Shown piece after piece: positions 6,323 through 14,813 of a stretch of DNA of 14,813 nucleotides; within the stretch, counting starts at the first letter, position 1; every line of letters begins with the position of its first letter. The position numbers and the translations under genes are program-made. This DNA comes from JBKHDT01 sp049974825 (GTDB lineage: Bacteria > Pseudomonadota > Gammaproteobacteria > Halothiobacillales > Halothiobacillaceae). Where the stretch lies: contig JBNGDJ010000061.1 of NCBI GenBank assembly GCA_049974825.1, positions 1-14,813 on the forward strand, written 5' to 3'. The notes under the pieces were generated by a model, which saw nothing but the letters and a program-made list of their open reading frames with translations, ran no database searches and had not been told where the DNA came from.

Positions 6323-7697
6323 AGTATTGACGAGTATTGCCGCCTTTGTCGTGACCATCGGCATCCTGGTGGCGTTTCACGAATATGGACATTTCTGGGT
6401 TGCGCGCCGCCTGGGCGTGCGCGTGCTGACGTACTCAATCGGTTTCGGCCGGACCTTGTGGTCGACCCGACGCGGGCCCGAGCAGATCGAGTACCGCATC
6501 GGCGTGTTGCCTCTGGGCGGTTACGTGCGCATGCTCGACGAGCGGGAGGGACCTGTCGATCCCGCCGAGCGGCACCGCGCCTTCAACCGCCAGCCGCTGT
6601 GGCGTCGCTCGTTGATCGTGCTTGCCGGGCCGGCGGCCAATGTGCTGATGGCCGTGTTCGCCTGGTGGCTGATGTTCATGGTGGGGGTTGGCGGTCCGGG
6701 CAGTTACGTGGCCGAGCCTCCGGCCGGCACACCCGCGGCCGAGGCCGGTCTTCAGGACGGGGATCGGGTGCTGGCTGTCGACGGTGAGCAGACGCCTACT
6801 CTGGAGCGGCTGCGCATGGGCTTGCTCGAAGCCTCGATGAATCAGGGGCCCGCAACGCTTTCTATCGAGCGTGGCGATATCCCCGTCGAACTGTCGCTTG
6901 ACCTGACCGGGATCGAGCCCTTGCGCCAAGACATGGCGCGCGATCCGCGTGACGTGATCGACATGGTCGGGCTGGTCCCTTGGACCCCGGCGGGGGAGGC
7001 CATCGTGCGCGAGGTTCAGCCCGGCTCGGTGGGAGAGTCAGCCGGGCTTGAGATCGGTGACATTGTGCGTCGAGTCGATGGGGCCCCTTACCGTGATCCG
7101 CGCGCGCTGATCGAACAGGTGTCCGAACGGCCCGGTGAGTCGCTCTCTCTGGAAATCGAACGGGACGGGCGGGTCATGGTGGTGGACCTGGTTCCGGCAC
7201 CCGTCGAGACGGAGCAGGGCCGGATCGGCCGTATCGGGGTGATGCTCGGCATGGACGTGACCGACAGTGACCGTGCGCGGTACTGGGTGGTGGAACGACT
7301 TGGGCCGATTGACGCGCTCGGGGCCGCCCTGCAGCGCAGCTGGGACATGACTGCCCTGACCTTCCGGGTCATGGGGCGGCTTCTGACCGGCGAGGCCAGT
7401 CTGACCAACATCGCAGGTCCGGTCACCATCGCCGACTACGCAGGCAAGACCGCGCTGATGGGCGTTGCCACCTTTCTTGGTTTCCTGGCGCTGGTCAGTC
7501 TGAGCCTGGCGATCGTCAATCTCCTGCCCGTGCCGATGCTTGATGGCGGTCATCTGCTAATGTATGCCGTCGAGGCAATCCGGGGACGACCGCTGGATGA
7601 ACAGGCCGAGGCAGTGGCCCAGAGGCTTGGTTTCACCCTGCTGATTGGATTGATGGCGCTGGCGTTTTACAATGACGCGATCCGACTTCTGGGGTGA
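6315..7697 (+). CDS. rseP: RIP metalloprotease RseP (site-2 protease)
   Basis: RseP is an inner-membrane zinc protease that cuts the transmembrane part of the anti-sigma factor RseA after DegS, releasing sigma-E during envelope stress; it also clears signal-peptide remnants. Residues 22-26 are HEYGH, the HExxH zinc motif, inside the first membrane helix. Two PDZ domains follow in the periplasmic region (around ADEAGLQDGDRVLAV-type and SAGLEIGDIVRRVDG sequences). The third ligand lies in NLLPVPMLDGGHLL (Asp410). Length 460 compares with 450 in E. coli. I chose ATG 6315, which has GGAG at 6302-6305; the TTG at 6300 would overlap that site. It overlaps dxr by 8 nt. The protein ends canonically, before a 246-bp gap. 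Identity is certain. Confidence 0.97.
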   Translation: MIEVLTSIAAFVVTIGILVAFHEYGHFWVARRLGVRVLTYSIGFGRTLWSTRRGPEQIEYRIGVLPLGGYVRMLDEREGPVDPAERHRAFNRQPLWRRSLIVLAGPAANVLMAVFAWWLMFMVGVGGPGSYVAEPPAGTPAAEAGLQDGDRVLAVDGEQTPTLERLRMGLLEASMNQGPATLSIERGDIPVELSLDLTGIEPLRQDMARDPRDVIDMVGLVPWTPAGEAIVREVQPGSVGESAGLEIGDIVRRVDGAPYRDPRALIEQVSERPGESLSLEIERDGRVMVVDLVPAPVETEQGRIGRIGVMLGMDVTDSDRARYWVVERLGPIDALGAALQRSWDMTALTFRVMGRLLTGEASLTNIAGPVTIADYAGKTALMGVATFLGFLALVSLSLAIVNLLPVPMLDGGHLLMYAVEAIRGRPLDEQAEAVAQRLGFTLLIGLMALAFYNDAIRLLG

Positions 7698-7765
7698 GGC
7701 CGGGCGCCGTTCGCAGGGCTGGACGGTACCGCCATCGACCCGTGCCTCATCGTCCCGGCGGAGCG

Positions 7766-7796
7766 ACCCGCACTCGATTGCCCGAGGCGGGTTCTT
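7766..7796 (+). terminator. Candidate terminator or attenuator downstream of rseP
   Basis: acccgc and ctcg (7766-7771, 7773-7776) pair with cgag and gcgggt (7783-7786, 7787-7792), a 10-bp stem broken only by a bulged A at 7772, with a 6-nt loop. It is followed by tcttg, a weak T-rich tail. It could end or reduce rseP transcription before bamA. The short tail keeps confidence low. Confidence 0.35.
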
Positions 7797-7819
7797 GAGG
7801 GCGCCGAGGTGTCGACGTT

Positions 7820-7861
7820 CAGGCCACCGGGCGTCGGCGACCGGACCGGCCGGGTGGCCTG
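7820..7861 (+). repeat. 9-bp perfect inverted repeat upstream of bamA
   Basis: caggccacc (7820-7828) is exactly complementary to ggtggcctg (7853-7861), enclosing 24 nt that are themselves G/C-rich and can fold (ccgg repeats at 7841-7852). No T run follows. It could be an mRNA leader structure or a protein-binding site. I assign no function. Confidence 0.35.
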
Positions 7862-7943
7862 ATTCGCGAAAGTCGCCACGGAACTGCCCGATGTCCGATC
7901 AGGGCGGCTGGTGGCTCCGGTGCAAGCATCAACAGGACTAAGC

Positions 7944-10289
7944 ATGATTCCTTTTCGTCGACCCCTGACCGGTCTCGCCCTGCTGGCTGCCTGTGCCAGC
8001 GCTCCGGCCGCGACGTTTACCATCGCTGACATCGAGGTGGAGGGACTGCGCAGCATCGCGCCAGGCACCGTCTTTACCTATCTGCCCTTTGAAGTAGGCG
8101 AGACTTTCGACGATTCCGACAGTACCCGGGTCATCGAGGCGCTCTACGAGACCGGCTTTTTCCGGGACGTCCAGGTGTTCCGGGATGGCGACGTGTTGCG
8201 CATCCGGGTCGAGGAGCGGCCGACCATTGCCGACTTGCGTTTCGATGGCAACAAGAAGGTCGAGACAGAGCAGCTGCAGCAGGCGCTCAAAGATATCGGC
8301 CTCGGGCGCGGACGTGTGCTGGATCCCCGCGCCATCGAGCAGCTTGAGGTCGAGTTGCAACGTGTCTATTTCAGCCTCGGCCAGTACGGTGCGCGCATTG
8401 ACGTGGATGTCGAGGACCTGGGCGAAAACCGGGTGGCGGTGGATATCGACATCGTCGAAGGCAAGCCGGCCAAGATCCGCGAGATCGTGCTTGTTGGAAA
8501 CGAGGACTTCCCGGCCGACACCCTGCGCAAGCAGTTCGCGCTTGGGCCCAAACCATGGTTCAAGTTCTGGGGCAGCTCCGACCAGTACTCACGGGAAAAG
8601 CTCGCGGCCGACCTTGAAAACCTGCGCTCGTTTTATCTGGATCGCGGCTACCTCAAGTTCACCATCGACTCGACGCAGGTCACCATCACGCCGGATCGCA
8701 AGGATATCGAGATTGTGGTGAACGTGACCGAGGGCGAGCGTTACCGGATCAGCGAAATCGACTACCAGGGCAACCTGCTGCTTTCCGACGAGGAACTGGC
8801 GGAGCTGACACAGGTGGCCCCGGACGAATACTTCAACCGCGAGCGGGTGGTGGAAACGGCGGACGGCATCGCCCGGACACTGGGCAATGACGGTTTTGCG
8901 TTTGCCAATGTCACGCCGATGCCGGAGATCGACGAGGCGAACAAGACCGCCAAGCTGGTCTTCCGTGTCGATCCGGGCAAGCGGGTGACCGTGCGGCGCA
9001 TTGATTTTGCCGGCAACTTCAACACCGACGAAGAGGTCTACCGCCGCGAGCTGCGGCAGATGGAGGGCAGCTGGTATGCCGCCGACCAGGTGGACCGCTC
9101 GCGCACCCGCCTGGAGCGCCTGCCCGGGCTTCAGGCGGTCCGGCAGGAGCTGGTCCCCGTACCCGGCGTGGACGACCAGGTCGACTTGCGTTACGAGCTG
9201 GACGAGCAACTCTCCGGTTCATTCACTGCAGGGATCGGTTATTCGCAGTCCGAGGGCGTGCTCTTCAACCTGGGGCTGTCCCAGGAAAATTTCCTGGGCT
9301 CCGGCAAGGCAGTGTCCGTAAATGTCGAGCGCTCCTCCTTCCGGGAGTATTACCAGTTCGACTACCGCAACCCCTACTTCACGGTTGACGGGATCAGTCA
9401 GGGGTTTGGCGTGTTCTTCCGCAAGAGCAAGGCCGCCGAACTGAGCTTGTCCCGCTACCTTCTGGATGACTACGGCGCGAACGTCAGCTTTGGGGTGCCG
9501 CTGTCCGAGTTCACTTTTGCCCGGGCGGTCTTCCAGGCCGAGCGCCAGAACATCAAGGCGACCCCCGAGTCACCGAGCTGGGTGACCGGTGAGCCGGCCT
9601 TTGACGGTGATCGTCCCGGCCCGGGCTTTACAAATGACCACTTCCTGCTGTTTACGGTTCGCCCGAGCTGGACCTACGACAGCCGCAACCGGGCGTTCTT
9701 CCCGACCTCGGGGCAAAGGCACCGCCTGGAGGCGACCGTTGCCCTGCCAGGCAGCGAGTTGCTTTATTATGCGGGCGAGTATGATGGCCGGGTCTACTTC
9801 CCGGTCTGGGAAGACATCACCCTGACGGGGCGGGCGCAGGTGGCGCTGGCAGAAAGCTACGGAAGCACGCGCAGTGACTATGCCGGCAAGAGCGATTACT
9901 ACGACAACCTGCCACCCACCCTGAACTACTGGGCGGGTGGGCCTAATTCGGTCCGGGGTTACGAAGACTTCTCTCTGGGGCCGCGTGACTCGAACGGCGA
10001 TCCCATGGGCGGTGCGTTCAAGACCGTTGGCGGGGTCGAACTGGTGACACCGGTTCCGTTCCTGACGGAACAGGCGAGTACCGTGCGGATGTCCTTTTTC
10101 TACGATATCGGCAATGTGTATAAGAGTTACAGTGACTTCGATGCAGGAGAGCTCAGACAATCAGTCGGTGTCGGTGTGAACTGGTTCTCGCCGGTTGGCC
10201 CGCTGACCTTCAGCATTGCCCAGCCGTTGAACGACAAGCCGGACGACCGGACCCAGTCCTTCCAGTTCTCGGTAGGTGCCGGGTTCTGA
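7944..10289 (+). CDS. bamA: Outer-membrane protein assembly factor BamA
   Basis: BamA is the central Omp85-family subunit of the BAM complex, which folds and inserts beta-barrel proteins in the outer membrane. The 781-residue protein has an N-terminal signal peptide (residues 1 to about 23), five POTRA domains (about 24-421), and a 16-strand barrel from about residue 424. The loop-6 motif VRGY is at 670-673, and the chain ends in phenylalanine (QFSVGAGF), the usual barrel signature. I chose ATG 7944 because AGGA lies at 7934-7937 and the signal peptide starts there; the frame could extend to 7911 but without support. The signal peptide carries LLAAC, a lipobox-like motif. skp follows, as expected. 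Identity is certain. Confidence 0.97.
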   Translation: MIPFRRPLTGLALLAACASAPAATFTIADIEVEGLRSIAPGTVFTYLPFEVGETFDDSDSTRVIEALYETGFFRDVQVFRDGDVLRIRVEERPTIADLRFDGNKKVETEQLQQALKDIGLGRGRVLDPRAIEQLEVELQRVYFSLGQYGARIDVDVEDLGENRVAVDIDIVEGKPAKIREIVLVGNEDFPADTLRKQFALGPKPWFKFWGSSDQYSREKLAADLENLRSFYLDRGYLKFTIDSTQVTITPDRKDIEIVVNVTEGERYRISEIDYQGNLLLSDEELAELTQVAPDEYFNRERVVETADGIARTLGNDGFAFANVTPMPEIDEANKTAKLVFRVDPGKRVTVRRIDFAGNFNTDEEVYRRELRQMEGSWYAADQVDRSRTRLERLPGLQAVRQELVPVPGVDDQVDLRYELDEQLSGSFTAGIGYSQSEGVLFNLGLSQENFLGSGKAVSVNVERSSFREYYQFDYRNPYFTVDGISQGFGVFFRKSKAAELSLSRYLLDDYGANVSFGVPLSEFTFARAVFQAERQNIKATPESPSWVTGEPAFDGDRPGPGFTNDHFLLFTVRPSWTYDSRNRAFFPTSGQRHRLEATVALPGSELLYYAGEYDGRVYFPVWEDITLTGRAQVALAESYGSTRSDYAGKSDYYDNLPPTLNYWAGGPNSVRGYEDFSLGPRDSNGDPMGGAFKTVGGVELVTPVPFLTEQASTVRMSFFYDIGNVYKSYSDFDAGELRQSVGVGVNWFSPVGPLTFSIAQPLNDKPDDRTQSFQFSVGAGF

Positions 10290-10300
10290 TGAATCGTCAA

Positions 10301-10332
10301 CGTTTCCGGCGGGCCTGAGCGTCCCGGTAACG
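10301..10332 (+). repeat. Imperfect hairpin between bamA and skp
   Basis: cgtttccgg (10301-10309) and ccggtaacg (10324-10332) pair with one internal mismatch around a 14-nt loop. A T-rich stretch (gttttcctattt) follows eight bases later, which is too far for a standard terminator. It may modestly separate skp from bamA in expression. This is weak evidence. Confidence 0.25.
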
Positions 10333-10368
10333 ATTGGCGTTTTCCTATTTGATGATGGAGTAGTGTGC

Positions 10369-10872
10369 GTGAAGCGTTTTCTGTTGGTGGTGGCATTGAT
10401 CTTCGGGGCAAGCCAGGCCGTGGCCGCTCAGGAGCTGAAGATCGGGTTCGTCAATTCCGCGGTAATTCTCGACCAGGCGCCGCAGGCCGAGGTGGCCCGC
10501 CGGGAGCTTGAGCGCGAGTTTTCCGGTCGGGAGAAGCAGATCATCGAGGCGCAGCAGGAGGCCCAGGCGCTTGAAGAACGCCTGAGCCGCGACGCGATTA
10601 CCATGAGTGACAGCGAGCGGGCGCGCCAGGAGCGCGAGCTCAACCGCGCCATGCGTGATCTGCAGCGGATGCAGAACGAGTTTCGTGAAGACCTGAACCT
10701 GCGCAAAAACGAAGAACTCGGCCGGCTGCAGCGCCAGGTTCTGGAAACGATCCAGTCCATGGCACGCGAGGAAGGCTACGACCTGATCCTCGCCGAGGGC
10801 GTGGTTTACGCGGGCGACCGGGTGGACCTGACCGACGAAGTGCTCGATCGGCTGGAGGCTGCCTTGCAGTGA
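10369..10872 (+). CDS. skp: Periplasmic chaperone Skp (OmpH family)
   Basis: Skp is a trimeric jellyfish-shaped periplasmic chaperone that holds unfolded outer-membrane proteins on their way to BamA. The 167-residue product starts with a signal peptide, KRFLLVVALIFGASQAVA, with likely cleavage after AVA. The mature part begins QELKIGFVN, typical of the family. A long charged region (about residues 45-130, rich in Glu, Arg and Gln with heptad-like spacing) would form the coiled-coil tentacles. A short C-terminal beta region (GYDLILAEGVVYAG) closes the body domain. I chose GTG 10369 because GGAG at 10357-10360 is 8 nt upstream; the GTG at 10363 is too close. It lies between bamA and lpxD as usual. 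Identity is confident. Confidence 0.94.
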   Translation: MKRFLLVVALIFGASQAVAAQELKIGFVNSAVILDQAPQAEVARRELEREFSGREKQIIEAQQEAQALEERLSRDAITMSDSERARQERELNRAMRDLQRMQNEFREDLNLRKNEELGRLQRQVLETIQSMAREEGYDLILAEGVVYAGDRVDLTDEVLDRLEAALQ

Positions 10873-10928
10873 GGCGCGACCTGACCAATCCGTCGGCGTT
10901 TCCTGCCCGTGGTGGCTGAAGGCCGGTT

Positions 10929-12008
10929 GTGCCGATGACGAAGGAAGCGGCTCAGAGCGGTGCACATTTGTCCGTGGCTGCGCTTGCCGGGCTCGTGGAC
11001 GGACGTGTGGTTGGAGACGCCGATCGGCAGGTGGACCATGTCGACAGCCTGGATCAAGCCGGCTCCGGCGCGGTGACGTTCGCCACCGGGCGCCGCTTTG
11101 CCCGCGCGCTTTCAAGCACCAGGGCGACTGTGGTTCTGCTTGAAGAGTCGCTTCTCGCCAGTTGTCCGACCACCGCGATTGTGGTTGACAATGCGCATGT
11201 CGCCTTCGCCCGTGCGGCACGTCACTTTGCCCCGGCGGCGCGCACTGCCCCGGGCATTCACCCTTCCGCGGTGATTGATGAAGACGTGCAGATCGATGAC
11301 ACGGCGTCCGTGGGCCCGTTGTGCGTCGTTGAGTCCGGTGCGCGCATCGGGCCAGGGGTGACTCTCGGGCCCGGCTGCCATGTGGGCAGCGAGGCGAGTA
11401 TCGGGAAGGATACCCGCCTGATCGCCCGGGTTACCGTGCTTGAGCGGGTCCGGATCGGGGCGCGCTGCCTGGTCCAGCCGGGAGCGGTGCTCGGGTCGGA
11501 AGGCTTTGGTCTTGCGCTTGATGGTGGGCGCTGGGTTCGCGTGCCGCAGCTGGGCACGGTAATTATCGGTGATGATGTCGATATCGGCGCTAACACGACC
11601 ATCGACCGGGGCGCGATTCAGGACACGGTGATAGCGGACGGCGTCAAGCTGGACAACCTGATCCAGATCGCGCACAACGTCGAAATTGGTGAGCACAGCG
11701 CGATTGCCGGCTGCGCGGGCCTGGCCGGTTCAAGCCGGGTGGGCCGGCACTGTACTCTGGCCGGTGGCGTGGGGCTGGCGGGGCATCTTGAGCTTGCCGA
11801 CAACGTCCATGTCACCGGCATGTCGATGGTGACGCGCTCGATCAGGGAGCCTGGGGTGTATTCGGCTGGCACTCCGCTGGACAGCAATCGCCACTGGCAC
11901 CGCAATGCCGTTCGGTTCAAGCAGCTTGACCGAATGGCGCGTCGTCTGGATGAACTTGAAGCCCGGTTGGCGGGCATGGACTCGGCGGAAGGAGCCGGCG
12001 AGACCTGA
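10929..12008 (+). CDS. lpxD: UDP-3-O-(3-hydroxyacyl)glucosamine N-acyltransferase
   Basis: LpxD adds a second hydroxyacyl chain from ACP to the glucosamine nitrogen in lipid A synthesis, in the cytoplasm. The N-terminal uridine-binding domain (about residues 12-100) contains GAVTFATGRRF. The left-handed beta-helix (about 108-310) shows hexapeptide repeats, GANTTIDRGAI, and LIQIAHNVEIG with catalytic His249. The C-terminal helix (RFKQLDRMARRLDELEARL) is the ACP-binding, trimer-stabilising part. At 359 residues it is slightly longer than E. coli's 341. The start could be GTG 10929 (GAAGG at 10918-10922, good spacing) or ATG 10935, two codons later. It is followed, after 111 bp, by fabZ. Identity is certain. 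Confidence 0.97.
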   Translation: MPMTKEAAQSGAHLSVAALAGLVDGRVVGDADRQVDHVDSLDQAGSGAVTFATGRRFARALSSTRATVVLLEESLLASCPTTAIVVDNAHVAFARAARHFAPAARTAPGIHPSAVIDEDVQIDDTASVGPLCVVESGARIGPGVTLGPGCHVGSEASIGKDTRLIARVTVLERVRIGARCLVQPGAVLGSEGFGLALDGGRWVRVPQLGTVIIGDDVDIGANTTIDRGAIQDTVIADGVKLDNLIQIAHNVEIGEHSAIAGCAGLAGSSRVGRHCTLAGGVGLAGHLELADNVHVTGMSMVTRSIREPGVYSAGTPLDSNRHWHRNAVRFKQLDRMARRLDELEARLAGMDSAEGAGET

Positions 12009-12036
12009 CGGGCCTGTGGGCCTTTCAATCTTGTCA

Positions 12037-12057
12037 GTGCCGGGCAGTATCCGGCAC
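12037..12057 (+). repeat. Hairpin in the lpxD-fabZ gap
   Basis: gtgccgg (12037-12043) and ccggcac (12051-12057) form a perfect 7-bp stem with a 7-nt loop. No T run follows. The 60 bases after it are less G/C-rich than the surroundings and contain a 12-codon frame (ATG 12085 to TGA 12123) whose stop overlaps the fabZ GTG start. A regulatory role is speculative. Confidence 0.3.
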
Positions 12058-12119
12058 CGGAGGGATATCGGGGGATCCATCCTGATGTTTCCAAAAGTTT
12101 ACGTTCTGGGGAATGTTTC

Positions 12120-12572
12120 GTGAGTGACTCGATGTCCATCCAGGAGGTCATGCAGTACCTCCCGCACCGTTACCCGTTCCTGCTGATCGATCGAGTGCTC
12201 GAGTGGGAGCCCAACGAGTATCTGGTCGCGATCAAGAACGTGTCGTTCAACGAACCGTTCTTCCAGGGACACTTTCCGATCCGGCCGATCATGCCCGGCG
12301 TGCTGATCGCGGAGGCCATGGCGCAGGCGACAGGCGTACTGGCCTTCCGGAGTCAAGGCGGGCGACCCCAGGAAAATGCGCTGTACATGCTCGTCGGTCT
12401 GGACGATGTGACCTTCAAGCGGATCGTGGAACCGGGCGACCAGCTGCGCATCCGGGTGGAGCTCAAGCGCCTGATGCGCGGCATGGGCTTCTTCAACTGT
12501 GAAGCCCATGTCGGTGACGAGCTGGCCGCGCGAGCGGTGGTCAAGTGTGCCGCCCGAGAGGTGGTCGAGTGA
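12120..12572 (+). CDS. fabZ: 3-hydroxyacyl-[ACP] dehydratase FabZ
   Basis: FabZ dehydrates beta-hydroxyacyl-ACP to trans-2-enoyl-ACP in fatty-acid elongation. It competes with LpxA and LpxD for hydroxyacyl-ACP, which explains its place among them. The 150-residue hotdog-fold protein has LPHRYPFLLIDRV near the start and the catalytic block GHFPIRPIMPGVLIAEAMAQ with His51 and Glu65. KFxR-type substrate-channel residues appear as VTFKRIVEPGDQLR. The GTG at 12120 has GGGGAA at 12108-12113 with 6-nt spacing. An ATG at 12132 would be too far from it. The stop overlaps the lpxA start (GTGA, 12569-12572), implying coupled translation. Identity is certain. Confidence 0.97.
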   Translation: MSDSMSIQEVMQYLPHRYPFLLIDRVLEWEPNEYLVAIKNVSFNEPFFQGHFPIRPIMPGVLIAEAMAQATGVLAFRSQGGRPQENALYMLVGLDDVTFKRIVEPGDQLRIRVELKRLMRGMGFFNCEAHVGDELAARAVVKCAAREVVE

Positions 12573-13339
12573 TCGATTCGCGTGCAATCGTCTCGGATGA
12601 GGCCCGCATCGACCCCAGCGTAAAGATCGGCCCTTTCGCCATTATCGAAGGCGAGGTCGAAATTGGCAGGGGGACCGTGATTGGTCCGCACGCGGTCATC
12701 AAGGGCCCTTGCCGGATCGGCGAGGACAACGAGATTTTCCAGTTCGCCGTTGTTGGCGAGGTCCCCCAGGATCTCAAGTTCCGCGGAGAACACAGTCTCC
12801 TGGAAATTGGTGACCGCAATCGCATTCGCGAGTTTTCCTCCCTGCACCGTGGCACGGAGGGCGGGGGTGGTCTGACGCGCATCGGCAGCGACAACCTGCT
12901 GATGGCCTACACCCACGTGGCCCATGACTGCCAGATAGGGAACCAGGTCATCCTCGCCAATGCCGCGTCGCTGGCCGGACATGTCGTCGTGGAGGATCAC
13001 GCCATTCTCGGCGGCTTTGCAGTGGTTCACCAGTTCTGTCGAATCGGTGCCCATGCCTTTATCGGCGGGGCAACCAAGATTACCCAGGACGTGGCACCCT
13101 ACGTGATGGTGGACGGCGCCCGCGCCCGCGCGGTGAGTCTCAACAAGGAAGGCCTTCGCCGGCGAGGGTTCGGCGCAGAGGAGCTGGCTGCGCTGCACAA
13201 GGCCTTCAAGTGGGTCGTCAAGTCCCGTCCCGTTGATGACGCGCAGTGGGCTGAGCTCGACCGCATGGCCGAGTCCTCGGCGGCCGTGGCGCATCTGCTT
13301 GATTTCGTGCGCAACAGCGAACGCGGCATCGTGCGGTAG
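12569..13339 (+). CDS. lpxA: UDP-N-acetylglucosamine O-acyltransferase
   Basis: LpxA transfers a 3-hydroxyacyl chain from ACP to the 3-OH of UDP-GlcNAc, the first step of lipid A synthesis. The 256-residue protein is a left-handed beta-helix with hexapeptide repeats from about residue 7 to 180, then a C-terminal helical domain (GLRRRGFGAEELAALHKAFK). Conserved blocks are QDLKFRGE, EIGDRNRIRE, HRGT, and THVAHDCQIGNQ with catalytic His119 (E. coli His125). His154 and Gly167 match E. coli His160 and Gly173, the chain-length ruler. I chose GTG 12569, overlapping the fabZ stop, with GAGAGG at 12556-12561; the upstream ATG at 12545 adds only fabZ-overlapping sequence. lpxB does not follow. Identity is certain. 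Confidence 0.96.
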   Translation: MIDSRAIVSDEARIDPSVKIGPFAIIEGEVEIGRGTVIGPHAVIKGPCRIGEDNEIFQFAVVGEVPQDLKFRGEHSLLEIGDRNRIREFSSLHRGTEGGGGLTRIGSDNLLMAYTHVAHDCQIGNQVILANAASLAGHVVVEDHAILGGFAVVHQFCRIGAHAFIGGATKITQDVAPYVMVDGARARAVSLNKEGLRRRGFGAEELAALHKAFKWVVKSRPVDDAQWAELDRMAESSAAVAHLLDFVRNSERGIVR

Positions 13340-13437
13340 TCTGAGCGAATCTCCGACACCCTCGCGCAATCCCTTGCCCGATTCCGTCCGGTCGCGGACT
13401 TCTGGCCGTGGCGGGGCATCACGTCGGATCCAAAACC

Positions 13438-14811
<1,374 letters not shown>

Positions 14812-14813
14812 GA

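Larger units (their letters stand above)
7698..7943 (+). other. rseP-bamA intergenic gap
   Basis: This 246-bp stretch separates two genes that are often adjacent. It holds a hairpin that could be a terminator (7766-7796), a longer inverted repeat (7820-7861), a TTCGCGAA palindrome (7863-7870) and the bamA ribosome-binding site (AGGA, 7934-7937). The rseP frame stays open after its stop for 55 codons, to TGA 7860-7862, with G or C in the third position of 47 by my count. The implied peptide has no start codon and matches nothing I know. I could not find a convincing sigma-E or sigma-70 promoter. It may be a long leader for bamA or a decayed segment. Confidence 0.4.

Noticed and set aside
7880..7903. 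GGAACT (7880-7885) followed by TCAGG as a sigma-E promoter for bamA
   Set aside because: The spacing to the -10-like element is about 12-13 bases rather than the usual 15-16 and the -10 match is poor.
13386..13403. Hairpin gtccg-gtcg-cggac followed by ttct as an lpxA terminator
   Set aside because: The stem is only five base pairs and the T tail is interrupted; this occurs easily by chance in such GC-rich DNA.

Overview
The window is a single-strand run of fourteen complete housekeeping genes, all on the + strand, from a high-GC Gram-negative bacterium. Their content and order (rpsB-tsf-pyrH-frr-uppS-cdsA-dxr-rseP-bamA-skp-lpxD-fabZ-lpxA) are the classic gammaproteobacterial translation / isoprenoid / envelope cluster. 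dxr lies between cdsA and rseP, as I recall it in Pseudomonas and Xanthomonas-type genomes, whereas in E. coli it lies between frr and uppS. Together with G/C-rich third codon positions and many GTG starts, this suggests a non-enteric gammaproteobacterium (Pseudomonas/Xanthomonas/Chromatiales side). I cannot name the genus from the sequence.

Layout. Positions 1-282 hold no gene: there is a terminator-like hairpin with a T run (50-72), a probable promoter with TATACT (129-134) and an rpsB leader with a strong hairpin (207-230). Positions 283-3346 are the translation block: ribosomal protein S2, elongation factor Ts, UMP kinase and ribosome recycling factor. Positions 3348-7697 are the lipid-precursor and membrane block: undecaprenyl-PP synthase, CDP-diglyceride synthase, DXP reductoisomerase and the RseP site-2 protease. 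Positions 7944-13339 build the outer membrane: BamA, the periplasmic chaperone Skp, then lipid A / fatty-acid enzymes LpxD, FabZ and LpxA. Positions 13438-14811 encode class II fumarase, where lpxB is normally expected.

The genes work together. UppS makes the lipid carrier for peptidoglycan and O-antigen from isoprenoids whose pathway includes Dxr. CdsA supplies CDP-diacylglycerol for phospholipids. LpxA and LpxD acylate UDP-GlcNAc-derived lipid A precursors using hydroxyacyl-ACP, the same pool FabZ draws on. BamA and Skp assemble outer-membrane proteins, and RseP cuts the anti-sigma factor that reports failure of that assembly.

Spacing is tight in places: frr/uppS are 1 nt apart, cdsA/dxr share ATGA, dxr/rseP overlap by 8 nt and fabZ/lpxA share GTGA. 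Two gaps of about 230-250 bp (uppS-cdsA and rseP-bamA) are unusually long and carry hairpins and some unexplained coding-like signal. I saw no mobile element, CRISPR array, tRNA or rRNA. Nothing here amounts to a new multi-gene system. The points worth a second look are the fumC junction, a lipobox-like motif in the BamA signal peptide, and the two gaps.
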